64,000 bases of DNA from Mesorhizobium kowhaii (GTDB taxonomy: Bacteria; Pseudomonadota; Alphaproteobacteria; Rhizobiales; Rhizobiaceae): assembly GCF_003253745.1 (NCBI RefSeq), contig NZ_MZXV01000085.1, positions 248,001 to 312,000 of the forward strand, in the 5' to 3' direction. Below the pieces are notes generated by a model that saw only the letters and a list, made by a program, of their open reading frames with translations, did no database searches and had not been told where the DNA came from. This document shows positions 34,014-43,120 of the stretch, in pieces. Positions within the stretch are counted from its first letter, which is position 1. Every line of letters starts with the position of its first letter. A program made the translations under genes and the position numbers.

Positions 34014-35153
34014 TCATACCGGCAGGATTTCGGCCACCTTCTTTCGGTCTTGTCGCAGCCGGATGTCGTCGGCGATCTGCTCGGCCTCGATCGAGATTTC
34101 GCGCAGCAATCCGGTGACCGGATTGTGGAAGCCGATGAGATAAAGGCCGAGCTCCGAAGCCCTTGCGTTGACGCCGCTGCGACCCGGCTGGATGCCGGGC
34201 CCCAGCAACCTGGCGTAGCCCGGCCGGAAGCCTGTGGCGAAGATGATCGCATCGAACTCGCCATGCCTGCCGTCGGCAAAATGGGCGCCTTGTTCGGTGA
34301 TCTTGGCAATGTCGGGTGCGATCTTGATCGCGCCTTCGCGGATCTTGCGGACCGTGCCGACATCGATCATCGGGATGCGCGCCGCCACGGCGATCTGCTG
34401 CAACATCCCTTGCTTCGGCCGCCTGAGCCCATATTTCTCCAACCTGCCCAGCGCCAGATCGAGGATGACAGGGAATAAGGCATCATTGATGCGTTGCGGC
34501 ATCAGGCGCGACGCCATGCCGATCATCTGGATGGGCACGCCAAGCAGCTCTCGCGGCACGATATGAACGCCGCCGCGCACCGAAATCGTCGGTCGCGCGC
34601 CGCCTTCCACCAGGTCGAGCGCAATCTCGGCGCCGGTGTTACCCATGCCGACGATCAGCACCGACTGGCCGGCAAAAGGCGTGGCGTTGCGATAGTCGGC
34701 GCTGTGCAGCCTTTGACCCCTGAAGGCATCGGCGCCGGCAAATCCGGGCATCAGCGGCTCGGCATTGTTGCCCGACCCGATCACCACGTGAGAGGCATGC
34801 AGGGTGCCGGATGTCGCTTCGACATGCCAGCCTCTCCCTTGTTGCCGGGTGATCATCCGCACTGTCTCACCAAATCGGGGACGCAAGTCGAAGCGCTGCG
34901 CATAAGCGTCGAGGTAGTCGGCGAAGAGATCGCGCGGCACGTAGCGTGGATAATCCTTGGGAAAGGGTACGAAGGGCAGCGAGGAATAGCGTTTGGTCGT
35001 GTGCAGGTGGACGCGCTCATAGTGGCGTCGCCAGGCGGGTGCGGCCTGCGCCTCTTTTTCGAGGATGACGAAGTCGACCCCCGTCTGTCGCAGGCATGCA
35101 GCAATGGCCAGGCCTGCCGGCCCGGCACCGATGATTGCAACTGGATCGTCCAA
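34014..35153 (-). CDS. Flavin-containing monooxygenase-like NAD(P)-binding protein
   Basis: A 379-residue flavoprotein. The FAD motif is IGAGPAG (residues 8-14), the NADPH motif is VGMGNTG near residue 169, and FATGFRPGY near the end matches the ATGF motif of flavin monooxygenases. The frame is open to 35231, but a TTG at 35153 has a perfect GGAGG five bases upstream and starts right at the first beta strand, so it is preferred. It probably oxygenates a small N- or S-containing compound. It is on the same strand as the Lrp gene 80 bases away. Confidence 0.85.
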   Translation of the reverse strand: MDDPVAIIGAGPAGLAIAACLRQTGVDFVILEKEAQAAPAWRRHYERVHLHTTKRYSSLPFVPFPKDYPRYVPRDLFADYLDAYAQRFDLRPRFGETVRMITRQQGRGWHVEATSGTLHASHVVIGSGNNAEPLMPGFAGADAFRGQRLHSADYRNATPFAGQSVLIVGMGNTGAEIALDLVEGGARPTISVRGGVHIVPRELLGVPIQMIGMASRLMPQRINDALFPVILDLALGRLEKYGLRRPKQGMLQQIAVAARIPMIDVGTVRKIREGAIKIAPDIAKITEQGAHFADGRHGEFDAIIFATGFRPGYARLLGPGIQPGRSGVNARASELGLYLIGFHNPVTGLLREISIEAEQIADDIRLRQDRKKVAEILPV

Positions 35154-35234
35154 CCGCGCCTCCGCTGCCGAATTCGTGGCGCCGAGAATGTCAGAAACAT
35201 GGCGGGCAGGCGAGGGCCTGCCTGCCAGCAATTC

Positions 35235-35756
35235 TCATCCGGGCAAGGGCACCGTCAGCCCGACCTTGACGCGGTCCATGGCGACGAAAGTGCGGAACTT
35301 CCGCACATTGTTGCTGTCGAAGAACAGTTTTCGCGTCAGCGCCTCATAGGCGCCCATGTCGGCCACGGTGATGACCAGGATGAAATCGGCCTCGCCGGTG
35401 ACGTAGTAGCATTGCTGCACTTCCGGCGCGGCCGAGAATTGCCGCTTGGCCGCGTCGATGAGTTCGGTGCGCTCGCTCTCGAGCTCCACCTCGACGAAGA
35501 TGGTGATGGGATGGCCGACCGCCGCCGGCTCGACCACGGCGACATTGCCGGCAATGACACCGGTCTGTTCCATGCGCTTGATGCGGCGCTGCACCGCCGG
35601 CGCCGACAGGTTGACGGCTTCGCCGATCAGCCGCTGCGGCGTCGTGTTGTCCCGCTGCAGGATGGCAAGGATGGCGAGATCGAAACTGTCGAGTGAGGGT
35701 GGCGATGCCGGCAATGGAGAGATCCTGACGAAACAAACTTGCATTTCGGGGGTCAT
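35235..35756 (-). CDS. Lrp/AsnC family transcriptional regulator
   Basis: A 173-residue regulator. The helix-turn-helix (TTPQRLIGEAVNLSAPAVQRRIKRME) is followed by the RAM ligand-binding domain (VQQCYYVTGEADFILVITVADMGAYE), which binds amino acids. The first 22 residues are an extension. It is divergent from dpaL, 62 bases away, and is the obvious local regulator of that amino-acid operon. An internal ATG (35744) is an alternative start. Confidence 0.93.
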   Translation of the reverse strand: MTPEMQVCFVRISPLPASPPSLDSFDLAILAILQRDNTTPQRLIGEAVNLSAPAVQRRIKRMEQTGVIAGNVAVVEPAAVGHPITIFVEVELESERTELIDAAKRQFSAAPEVQQCYYVTGEADFILVITVADMGAYEALTRKLFFDSNNVRKFRTFVAMDRVKVGLTVPLPG

Positions 35757-35818
35757 ATTACAGCGCTCTTTGCGCCGGTCCTGCAATATGTTCTCGCTGA
35801 ACGCCAAGGAGGCCGCCA

Positions 35819-37027
35819 GTGTTCCTGCCCAATCGCAATGCCTTGCACCGCCAGCCGCTCGACCCGGCCGATGCTGAAACCCTGGGGGTTGCCGGGGCCG
35901 ACACCGTCGAGCGTTTCCTTGCCCATCGCGACAATCACCGGCAGACGCCGTTGCATGCTCTGCCGGTGCTCGCTGCCGAACTCGGCCTCGGTGCATTGCA
36001 TATCAAGGATGAAGGGTTTCGCCTCGGCCTCGGCAGCTTCAAGGCGCTTGGCGGCGCCTATGCTGTCTTCCGTCTGGTGCTGGAAGAGGCAAGCCGGTCG
36101 CTTGGTCGACCCGTCGATGTGGCCGATCTTAATCAGCCGGATGTTCGGTCGGTTGCCGCGACGATGACGGTTGCCTGCGCCACCGACGGCAATCATGGCC
36201 GCTCGGTCGCGCAAGGTGCGCAACTCGTCGGTGCGCGTGCGGCGATCTTCGTCCACGCCGGCGTCAGCGAGGAGCGTATCGCCGCCATCGCTCGCTATGG
36301 CGCCGAGATGATCCGCGTAGACGGCAACTATGACGACTCGGTCAGGCAAGCCGCTCGAGCTTCGGATGAGAAAGGCTGGACCGTGGTCTCCGACACCTCG
36401 TGGCCGGGCTATGAGCGCATTCCCGGCCTTGTGATGCAGGGCTACACGGCGATCGTGCGCGAAGCGCTGCACCAACTCGGCGAACCGCCAACCCATGTCT
36501 TCGTCCAGGCCGGTGTCGGCGGCATTGCCGCCGCGGTCGCCGGCCATCTCGCCATCGTGCTCGGCGATGCCAAGCCGACCTTTATCGTGGTCGAGCCCGC
36601 GCGTGCCGCTTGCGTTTTTGCAGCCGCCCAGGCCGGGCGCGTGGTGAAGGTTGCGCATGGCCAGCCGACCGTGATGGCGATGCTGGAATGCTACGAAGCC
36701 TCTCCGGTCGCCTGGCGAGTGCTGGCGCGCGCCGCCGATGCCTTCATGACGGTGGATGAGGACGAAGCCATCGCGGTGATGCGGCAGCTGGCGCGGCCTG
36801 CCGCCGGCGATCCGGTGATCGTCGCCGGCGAAAGCGGCGGCGTCGGCCTTGCCGGGCTGATCCGGGCGGTGGCAGGCCACCAGGCCGACCTTGGACTTGG
36901 CGGCAAATCCCGGGTTCTGGTGATCAACACCGAAGGTGCCACCGACCCGCATCGCTATGCCGAACTGGTTGGCATGAGCCCGGCCGATGTGTTGGCCGGC
37001 AAGATGCTTGCAGGAGCAAATTTGTGA
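35819..37027 (+). CDS. dpaL: Diaminopropionate ammonia-lyase
   Basis: A 402-residue PLP enzyme of the threonine deaminase fold that converts 2,3-diaminopropionate to pyruvate and two ammonia. The PLP lysine is Lys75 in LGSFKALGGAYAVF, preceded by KDEGFRLG as in the enzyme family. CATDGNHGRSVA and the glycine-rich ESGGVGLAG bind the cofactor. GTG 35819 has an excellent AAGGAGG site. The end overlaps the next gene by GTGA. In E. coli dpaL (ygeX) also neighbours an M20-family gene (ygeY). Confidence 0.93.
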   Translation: MFLPNRNALHRQPLDPADAETLGVAGADTVERFLAHRDNHRQTPLHALPVLAAELGLGALHIKDEGFRLGLGSFKALGGAYAVFRLVLEEASRSLGRPVDVADLNQPDVRSVAATMTVACATDGNHGRSVAQGAQLVGARAAIFVHAGVSEERIAAIARYGAEMIRVDGNYDDSVRQAARASDEKGWTVVSDTSWPGYERIPGLVMQGYTAIVREALHQLGEPPTHVFVQAGVGGIAAAVAGHLAIVLGDAKPTFIVVEPARAACVFAAAQAGRVVKVAHGQPTVMAMLECYEASPVAWRVLARAADAFMTVDEDEAIAVMRQLARPAAGDPVIVAGESGGVGLAGLIRAVAGHQADLGLGGKSRVLVINTEGATDPHRYAELVGMSPADVLAGKMLAGANL

Positions 37028-38250
37028 TCGCGGTCGACGCGCGGCGCCTGCTTGGCCGTATCCGCGAACTCGGCGCCGTTGGTCGGGACAGTGAGGGCAG
37101 GTTAATCCGATTGGCCGCCTCCGACACCGATAGGCAGGGCCGCGACCTCCTCGTTGGCTGGCTGAGGCAGGCTGGGCTCGATATCGCAATCGACCGGGTC
37201 GGCAACATTTTCGGCATCTGGCAAAGCCCGGACGATGCCGGGCAGGCGCCGCTGCTCGTCGGCTCGCATATCGACACGGTCATCGATGCCGGCATCTATG
37301 ACGGCTGCTACGGCGTGCTTGCCGGGCTGGAGGTGATCGAGACGCTCAAGGCATCAGGCTTTTCGCCATCGCGCCCGGTCGCGGTCGCCGCCTTCACCAA
37401 CGAGGAAGGCGTGCGCTATACGCCCGACATGATGGGCTCGCTGGTCCATGCCGGCGGCATCTGCGTCGATACGGTGCTGGCGGCACTCGGCACCGACGGC
37501 AGCGTGCTCGGGCAGGAGCTTGCTCGCATCGGCTATGCCGGTGACACGGAACCCGGCTTCCTCAAGCCGCACGCCTATCTCGAACTGCATATCGAGCAGG
37601 GGCCGGTGCTGGAGCGCGAAGGCGTGCCGATCGGCGCGGTGGAGAATCTGCAAGGCATCTCCTGGCAACGCATCACCATCGACGGCGTCGCCAACCATGC
37701 CGGCACCACGCCAATGTCGATGCGCAGCGACGCCGGCCATGCCGCCGCGCGGGTCATTACTCACCTGCACGACCGGGCCAAGGGTTCGAACACGCCTATG
37801 GTGGCCACCGTCGGCACGATGCGTTTCGAGCCGAATGCCATCAACGTCATTCCCTCCCAAGCCGTCTTCACCGTCGATCTGCGCGATCCCGACGAGCAGC
37901 GCCTGCAGGCGGAGGAGGCCGCGCTTGCTGCCTATCTCGATCAGCTTGCCGCCGCCGAAGGCGTGACGATCTCGGTCGAGCGGCTGGCCCGCTTCGAGCC
38001 GGTGATCTTCGACATCCGCATTGTCGAACGGATCGAGGCCGCCGCGAAAAACCGCGGTCTCGGCGTCAAACGCATGACGTCCGGCGCCGGCCACGATGCA
38101 CAGATGATGGCGCGCATCACGCCGGCTGCGATGATCTTCGTGCCGAGCGCCGGCGGCATCAGCCACAATCCGCGCGAGCACACTGAGGATGCCGAGCTTG
38201 TTGCCGGCGCCAACATCCTGCTTGATGTGGTCACAGACCTTGCAAAGTAG
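37024..38250 (+). CDS. Zn-dependent M20 hydrolase, N-carbamoylase/allantoate amidohydrolase type
   Basis: A 408-residue M20 metallohydrolase. Metal-binding motifs are GSHIDTVIDAGIYDG near residue 80, TNEEGVRY near residue 122, and LELHIEQGPVLE near residue 190, as in N-carbamoyl-L-amino acid hydrolase (HyuC) and allantoate amidohydrolase. ISHNPREHTEDAEL closes the active site. It overlaps dpaL by GTGA, so the two are co-translated. It would remove a carbamoyl or ureido group from an amino acid before or beside the lyase step. The substrate is inferred. Confidence 0.9.
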   Translation: MIAVDARRLLGRIRELGAVGRDSEGRLIRLAASDTDRQGRDLLVGWLRQAGLDIAIDRVGNIFGIWQSPDDAGQAPLLVGSHIDTVIDAGIYDGCYGVLAGLEVIETLKASGFSPSRPVAVAAFTNEEGVRYTPDMMGSLVHAGGICVDTVLAALGTDGSVLGQELARIGYAGDTEPGFLKPHAYLELHIEQGPVLEREGVPIGAVENLQGISWQRITIDGVANHAGTTPMSMRSDAGHAAARVITHLHDRAKGSNTPMVATVGTMRFEPNAINVIPSQAVFTVDLRDPDEQRLQAEEAALAAYLDQLAAAEGVTISVERLARFEPVIFDIRIVERIEAAAKNRGLGVKRMTSGAGHDAQMMARITPAAMIFVPSAGGISHNPREHTEDAELVAGANILLDVVTDLAK

Positions 38251-38269
38251 GTCAGGAGGGGCAGAAGGA

Positions 38270-39442
38270 ATGTCCGAATTTGATCGTGACGCGCTGAAGC
38301 AGGAGATGATTTTCTGGCGGCGCGATTTGCACGCACATCCGGAGTTCGGCTTCGAGGAAAGGCGCACCGCGGCCTTCGTCGCCGCCAAGCTGCGCGAATT
38401 CGGCCTCGATGATGTCACCGAGGGCGTCGGCGGCACCGGCGTCGTCGGCACGCTGAAGCGTGGCAGCGGCAACCGTGCGATCGCGCTCAGGGCCGACATG
38501 GATGCGTTGCGCATCACCGAGCAATCCGCTGCGCCCTACCGATCCGGCAATCCCGGCATCATGCATGCCTGCGGCCATGACGGCCACACCACCATGCTGC
38601 TCGGTGCGGCAAAGCTGCTGGCCGAAGAGGGTGGTTTCGACGGCACCGTGCGCTTCGTCTTTCAGCCGGCCGAGGAATGGGGCAAGGGCGCGCTGGCCAT
38701 GCTCGACGATGGCCTGATGCAGCGCTTTCCCTTCGACGAGATCTTCGGCCTGCACAACATGCCCGACCTCCCCATCGGGCATTTCGAGACCCGCGCTGGC
38801 CCCATCATGTCGGCCGAGGACAATTTCGAGATCGTGCTGAAAGGGCTCGGCGGCCATGCCGCGCGGCCGCATTCGGGGAACGAAACTCTGGTCGCCGCCT
38901 GCGCGCTGGTCACCAACCTGCAGACCATCGTGTCGCGCCGGCTGAGCCCTGCCGACATATCGGTGGTTTCGGTGACCGAGCTGATCACCGACGGCACCCG
39001 CAACGCACTGCCCGGCCTTGCCCGCATTCTCGGCGATGCGCGCAGCTTCCGCCCCGAGGTCAGCGCCGAGATCGAGCGGCAGATGCGCATCATCGCCGAG
39101 GGCACCGCCACCGCCTACAATGTCAGCGCCGAGGTCAATTACACACGCGAGTTCGTGCCGCTGCGCAATGACGCCGAACTGGTGGACCAGGCCTTTGCCG
39201 CCGCCAGAAACGTCTTCGAGCCCGGCAACATCGCCACCGCCCGCGAGCCGATGACCGCCTCGGAGGATTTCGCCCGCTTCCTCGACCATGTGCCGGGCTG
39301 TTTCGTCTTCCTCGGCAATGGCGAGACGTCGGCGCCGCTGCACAATTCGAGCTACGACTTCAACGATGACGGGCTGCTGTTCGGCACGAATTTCCATGTC
39401 GCCGTGGTCAGGCAAAGACTGGGCGGCGAAGCGGGAAGATGA
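38270..39442 (+). CDS. M20D family amidohydrolase
   Basis: A 390-residue metallohydrolase of the hippuricase/IAA-amino acid hydrolase branch. It has WRRDLHAHPEFGFEE near the start, HACGHDGHTTMLLGAAKLL (metal site), QPAEEWGKGA, and the lid domain GLGGHAARPHSG. The C-terminus contains ASEDFARFL, the usual Glu-Asp motif. These enzymes release amino acids from N-acyl conjugates. GGAGG-AGAAGGA precedes the ATG at 38270. It follows the M20 gene by 19 bases. Confidence 0.92.
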   Translation: MSEFDRDALKQEMIFWRRDLHAHPEFGFEERRTAAFVAAKLREFGLDDVTEGVGGTGVVGTLKRGSGNRAIALRADMDALRITEQSAAPYRSGNPGIMHACGHDGHTTMLLGAAKLLAEEGGFDGTVRFVFQPAEEWGKGALAMLDDGLMQRFPFDEIFGLHNMPDLPIGHFETRAGPIMSAEDNFEIVLKGLGGHAARPHSGNETLVAACALVTNLQTIVSRRLSPADISVVSVTELITDGTRNALPGLARILGDARSFRPEVSAEIERQMRIIAEGTATAYNVSAEVNYTREFVPLRNDAELVDQAFAAARNVFEPGNIATAREPMTASEDFARFLDHVPGCFVFLGNGETSAPLHNSSYDFNDDGLLFGTNFHVAVVRQRLGGEAGR

Positions 39443-39510
39443 TTGCGTTTTGATTGCCAGGCCGCCGCTGGTCCAAACACCATCGCTATCGACAGCCAGC
39501 TCCCGAGGTT

Positions 39511-39541
39511 ATTGAACTCCCCCAGTTTCTATTGAACTCCC
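39511..39541 (+). repeat. 20-bp-period direct repeat before arginase-family gene
   Basis: ATTGAACTCCC occurs twice, starting at 39511 and 39531, about two helix turns apart. It lies 15-45 bases upstream of the arginase-family start and could be a regulator site or the result of a small duplication. Confidence 0.45.
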
Positions 39542-39556
39542 GTCGACGGAGATCGG

Positions 39557-40360
39557 ATGCTGATGACCAGGATTTCGCTGCTGGGAATTCCCCACGACGA
39601 CAACTCGTCTTTCTTCAAAGGCCCGGCGCAAGCGCCTGCCCATATCCGCCCCGAATTGTTCTCCGATGCTTACAGCATGTGGAGCGAAACCGGTTTCGAT
39701 CTGACCGACAGGCTTGTCGATCATGGCGACATCCGCTTCGACGTCGCCACCGATCCTTGGGACCTGATCGAAAGCGAGGTTGGGCGAGTGCTGGAGCCGG
39801 GCGATCCGCTGATTTGCCTCGGCGGCGACCATGCCATTTCCTGGCCGATACTGCGCGCGGTGCGCCGCCGACACCCCAGCCTGACCATTTTGCACATCGA
39901 TGCGCACCCCGATATGTACGATGCCTATCAGGGCAATCCGCGCTCCCACACCTCGCCCTTCGCCCGCATCATGGAAGAGCGGCTTGCCGACCGCCTCATC
40001 CAGGTCGGCCTGCGGACCGTCAACGATCATCATCGCGACCAGTTCAAGCGGTTCGGTGTCGAGGTGATCGAGGCGGCGCGGTTTGGCGATGATCTGCAGC
40101 TCGATCTCAAGACGCCGGTCTATATTTCGATGGACCTCGACGGGCTCGATCCGGCCTTTGCGCCAGGTGTCTCGCACCGCGAGCCCGGCGGTCTGACCAC
40201 TCGTCAGGTTATCAACCTGATTCAGTCGGTCAACCAGCCGATCGTGGCCGCTGATATCGTTGAATTAAACCCGCCTCGCGACATCGCCAATCTGACCGCC
40301 ATCGTGGCGGCAAAACTCCTCAAGGAGATTGCCGGGATGATGGTCAAGACACGCGCGTGA
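39557..40360 (+). CDS. Arginase/agmatinase/ureohydrolase family protein
   Basis: A 267-residue ureohydrolase. All manganese ligands are present: His92 in GGDHAIS, Asp115, His117 and Asp119 in HIDAHPD, and Asp193 and Asp195 in SMDLDGLDPAFAPG. The family cleaves guanidino compounds to an amine plus urea, or formimino compounds. It is last in the dpaL/M20/M20 group, 114 bases after the previous gene. Agmatinase, guanidinobutyrase or formimidoylglutamase are all possible. Confidence 0.92.
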   Translation: MLMTRISLLGIPHDDNSSFFKGPAQAPAHIRPELFSDAYSMWSETGFDLTDRLVDHGDIRFDVATDPWDLIESEVGRVLEPGDPLICLGGDHAISWPILRAVRRRHPSLTILHIDAHPDMYDAYQGNPRSHTSPFARIMEERLADRLIQVGLRTVNDHHRDQFKRFGVEVIEAARFGDDLQLDLKTPVYISMDLDGLDPAFAPGVSHREPGGLTTRQVINLIQSVNQPIVAADIVELNPPRDIANLTAIVAAKLLKEIAGMMVKTRA

Positions 40361-40762
40361 CGGGCCGGCGACCAGCAGTTCGTGTGGATCGGTACGCTTT
40401 TAACGAAGACAATCGCCCGATGACGCCGGGGAAAGACTCAGCTAACCTCTGGTGTGCGGCGGACCTTTTATCCGCTTGGCCGGCGCTTCATTCCTCCTCC
40501 CAAGCGGCGCCGGCCTTCTTCTCCAAAAGTTCTCTTTGCTGACGATCTGAGCGCCAGAGGCGGCGCGAGGCGGGCACGAACTTCGCAATGCGAAGTTCCA
40601 CTCCAGCGTCTCGATGAACGCGTCACCGAAATACCGGAGAAATGGGCGCATCAGCGGAAGCTGTCGCCTGCCCTCGATCTTTACCGCGCGGTCAAGCCGG
40701 TCGACAGGGGGAACCAAATGCCGTTTCCTCGGTTGGTCCTGCTCCAATGGAGTATTGCAACC
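40361..40762. other. Intergenic region with one hairpin
   Basis: About 400 bases with a GC-rich hairpin at 40478-40515 and no other supported gene. The open frame covering it continues into the small gene at 40763, but its upstream part has no ribosome-binding site and looks non-coding. Confidence 0.5.
40478..40515 (+). terminator. Possible terminator hairpin
   Basis: GGCCGGCGCTT (40478-40488) pairs with AAGCG-GCG-CCGGCC (40502-40515) with a three-base bulge. A pyrimidine-rich tail, TTCTTCTCC, follows rather than a pure T run. Confidence 0.35.
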
Positions 40763-40936
40763 ATGTTCCGTCTGCTTGTCGCCAGCGCTTTGGCCTATGT
40801 CACCTATCGTATCACCAGGAAGATGGTCGAAGACGTGCCCGACACTGTCGACCCGCTGCTGGTGCCGCCGTCGCGATATGATCGTGAAGCCTTGCGCCGG
40901 CAGTCAGTGGCGATGGGGATCGACCCGCAGCGCTAG
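40763..40936 (+). CDS. Small membrane-associated hypothetical protein
   Basis: A 57-residue protein with one hydrophobic segment, FRLLVASALAYVTYRI, followed by a charged tail ending DPLLVPPSRYDREALRRQ. It is probably a single-pass inner-membrane protein. An alternative ATG at 40718 with GGGGG upstream would add 15 residues (MPFPRLVLLQWSIAT). No family was recognised. Confidence 0.55.
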   Translation: MFRLLVASALAYVTYRITRKMVEDVPDTVDPLLVPPSRYDREALRRQSVAMGIDPQR

Positions 40937-41011
40937 GGTGATCCTTCACACGCGCCAATACATCCCTCGCATCGACGTTGCGAACAAAGCAGAAACGATG
41001 CTTGATGGGCG

Positions 41012-43105
41012 ATGAACCTCGCCACCTCTGATTCGACCTTTATGGAAGCGACCGTCCAGCCTGCCTATCTCGCCCGGCTGAACGACGCCCAGCGTGTCGC
41101 CGTCGAGCATGGCGACGGCAAGATCGCCGGGCCGCTGCTGGTTATTGCTGGCGCCGGTTCGGGCAAGACCAACACGCTGGCGCACCGCGTCGCCCATCTG
41201 ATCGTCAAGGGGGCCGATCCGCGCCGCATCCTGCTGATGACTTTTTCGCGCCGCGCCGCGTCCGAAATGGCCAGGCGCGTCGAGCGCATCGCCGGCGAAG
41301 TGCTCGGCCGCGACGCCGCGGTGATCACCGATGCGCTGACCTGGGCCGGCACCTTTCACGGCATCGGTGCCCGGCTGCTGCGCGACTATGCGTTGGAGAT
41401 CGGCCTTGACCCGGCCTTCACCATCCACGACCGCGAGGATTCCGCCGACCTGATGAATCTGGTCCGGCATGAGCTGGGGTTCTCGAAGACAGAGGCGCGC
41501 TTTCCCACCAAGGGCACCTGCCTTGCCATCTATTCGCGTGCCGTCAACGCGCAGGCGCCGCTGGGCGAAGTGCTGGGGTCTGCCTTTCCCTGGTGCGCCG
41601 GCTGGGCGGAGCAGCTGAAGCAGTTGTTCGCCGGTTACGTCGAGGCCAAGCAGGCGCAGAACGTCCTCGATTACGACGACCTGCTGCTTTACTGGGCGCA
41701 GATGGCGGCCGAGCCCGAAATAGCGGCCCATCTCGGTGGGCGTTTCGACCATGTCCTGGTCGACGAATACCAGGACACCAATCGGCTGCAGGCCTCGATC
41801 CTCATGGCGTTGAAACCCGACGGCGCCGGGCTGACCGTGGTTGGTGACGATGCGCAGTCGATCTATTCGTTCCGTGCCGCCGAGGTGCGCAATATCCTCG
41901 ACTTCCCAAAACAGTTCGCGCAGGCCGCCGACGTGGTGATGCTGGAGCGCAATTACCGCTCGACCGAGACCATTCTGGCCGCCGCCAATGCGGTGATCGG
42001 CGAGGCCTCGGAGCGCTTCACCAAAAACCTGTGGTCGGAGCGCAAATCAACCGACAAGCCAAGACTGGTGAGCGTGCGCGATGAGGTCGAGCAGGCCAAT
42101 TTCGTCTGCGATACCATTCTGGCCGAACGCGAGGCCGGCACGGCGCTGAAATCCCAGGCGGTGCTGTTTCGCGCCTCGCACCACAGCGGTCCGCTGGAGA
42201 TCGAGCTGACCCGGCGCAACATTCCTTTCGTCAAGTTTGGTGGCCTGAAGTTCCTCGATGCCGCCCACGTCAAGGATGTGCTGGCGGTGCTGCGCTTTGC
42301 CGAAAATCCGCGCGACCGCGTCGCCGGTTTCCGCGTGCTGCAGCTCATGCCGGGCATTGGCCCCTCGGCCGCCACACAGATCGTCGAGACGATGACCACT
42401 GCGCTGGATGAGGCCATGGGCCTTGCCGGCTGGCGCCCGCCGCAACGCGCGGCCGATGACTGGCCGGGCTTCGTCGCGCTCTATTCCGGTCTGCGGGCGG
42501 CCGCCAAATGGCCGGCCGACCTCGAACAGGTCAGGCTCTGGTACGAGCCGCACCTGGAGCGCATCCACGAGGACGCGATCACGCGCCGGGCCGACCTTTT
42601 GCAGCTCGAGCAGATCGGCTCGGGCTATGCCTCGCGCGAACGCTTCCTGACCGAGCTGACGCTCGACCCGCCGGACGCCACCAGCGACCAGGCCGGACCG
42701 CCGCACCGTGACGAGGATTATCTGATCCTGTCGACCATCCATTCGGCGAAGGGCCAGGAATGGAAGAATGTCTTCGTGCTCAACACGGTCGACGGCTGCA
42801 TTCCGGCCGATCTGGGTGTCGGCACCAAGGAGGACATCGAGGAGGAGCGCCGGCTGCTCTACGTGGCGATGACTAGGGCCAAGGACAATCTCAACTTGGT
42901 CATGCCGCAGCGCTTCTTTCCGCAAGGCCAGGCGGCGCGCGGCGACCGTCACCTCTATGCCTCGCGCACCCGCTTCATCCCGGCTTCGATCCTTGCTGCC
43001 TTCCAGCAGGTCTCGTGGCCGACCGCGCAAGCGGGACAGGGCAGGGCACCTCGGCCGGAGGTGCGCCTCGACATTGGCGCGCGCATGCGCGGCATGTGGA
43101 AATAG
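41012..43105 (+). CDS. UvrD/Rep-type ATP-dependent DNA helicase
   Basis: A 697-residue superfamily-1 helicase. Motifs in order: LNDAQRVAV (Q motif), GAGSGKTNTLAHRV (I), TFSRRAA (Ia), LVDEYQDTN (II), VVGDDAQSIYSFRAA (III), ERNYRST (IV), STIHSAKGQEWKNVF (V) and YVAMTRAKD (VI). It translocates 3-prime to 5-prime on DNA during repair or replication restart. The C-terminal region is shorter than in UvrD and PcrA. ATG 41012 or 41042 may be the start. Confidence 0.93.
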   Translation: MNLATSDSTFMEATVQPAYLARLNDAQRVAVEHGDGKIAGPLLVIAGAGSGKTNTLAHRVAHLIVKGADPRRILLMTFSRRAASEMARRVERIAGEVLGRDAAVITDALTWAGTFHGIGARLLRDYALEIGLDPAFTIHDREDSADLMNLVRHELGFSKTEARFPTKGTCLAIYSRAVNAQAPLGEVLGSAFPWCAGWAEQLKQLFAGYVEAKQAQNVLDYDDLLLYWAQMAAEPEIAAHLGGRFDHVLVDEYQDTNRLQASILMALKPDGAGLTVVGDDAQSIYSFRAAEVRNILDFPKQFAQAADVVMLERNYRSTETILAAANAVIGEASERFTKNLWSERKSTDKPRLVSVRDEVEQANFVCDTILAEREAGTALKSQAVLFRASHHSGPLEIELTRRNIPFVKFGGLKFLDAAHVKDVLAVLRFAENPRDRVAGFRVLQLMPGIGPSAATQIVETMTTALDEAMGLAGWRPPQRAADDWPGFVALYSGLRAAAKWPADLEQVRLWYEPHLERIHEDAITRRADLLQLEQIGSGYASRERFLTELTLDPPDATSDQAGPPHRDEDYLILSTIHSAKGQEWKNVFVLNTVDGCIPADLGVGTKEDIEEERRLLYVAMTRAKDNLNLVMPQRFFPQGQAARGDRHLYASRTRFIPASILAAFQQVSWPTAQAGQGRAPRPEVRLDIGARMRGMWK

Positions 43106-43120
43106 CCGCGGGATAGCGCC

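Noticed and set aside
35753..37189. 478-codon minus-strand frame opposite dpaL
   Set aside because: dpaL has the full PLP motif set and a strong ribosome-binding site; the antisense frame has neither.
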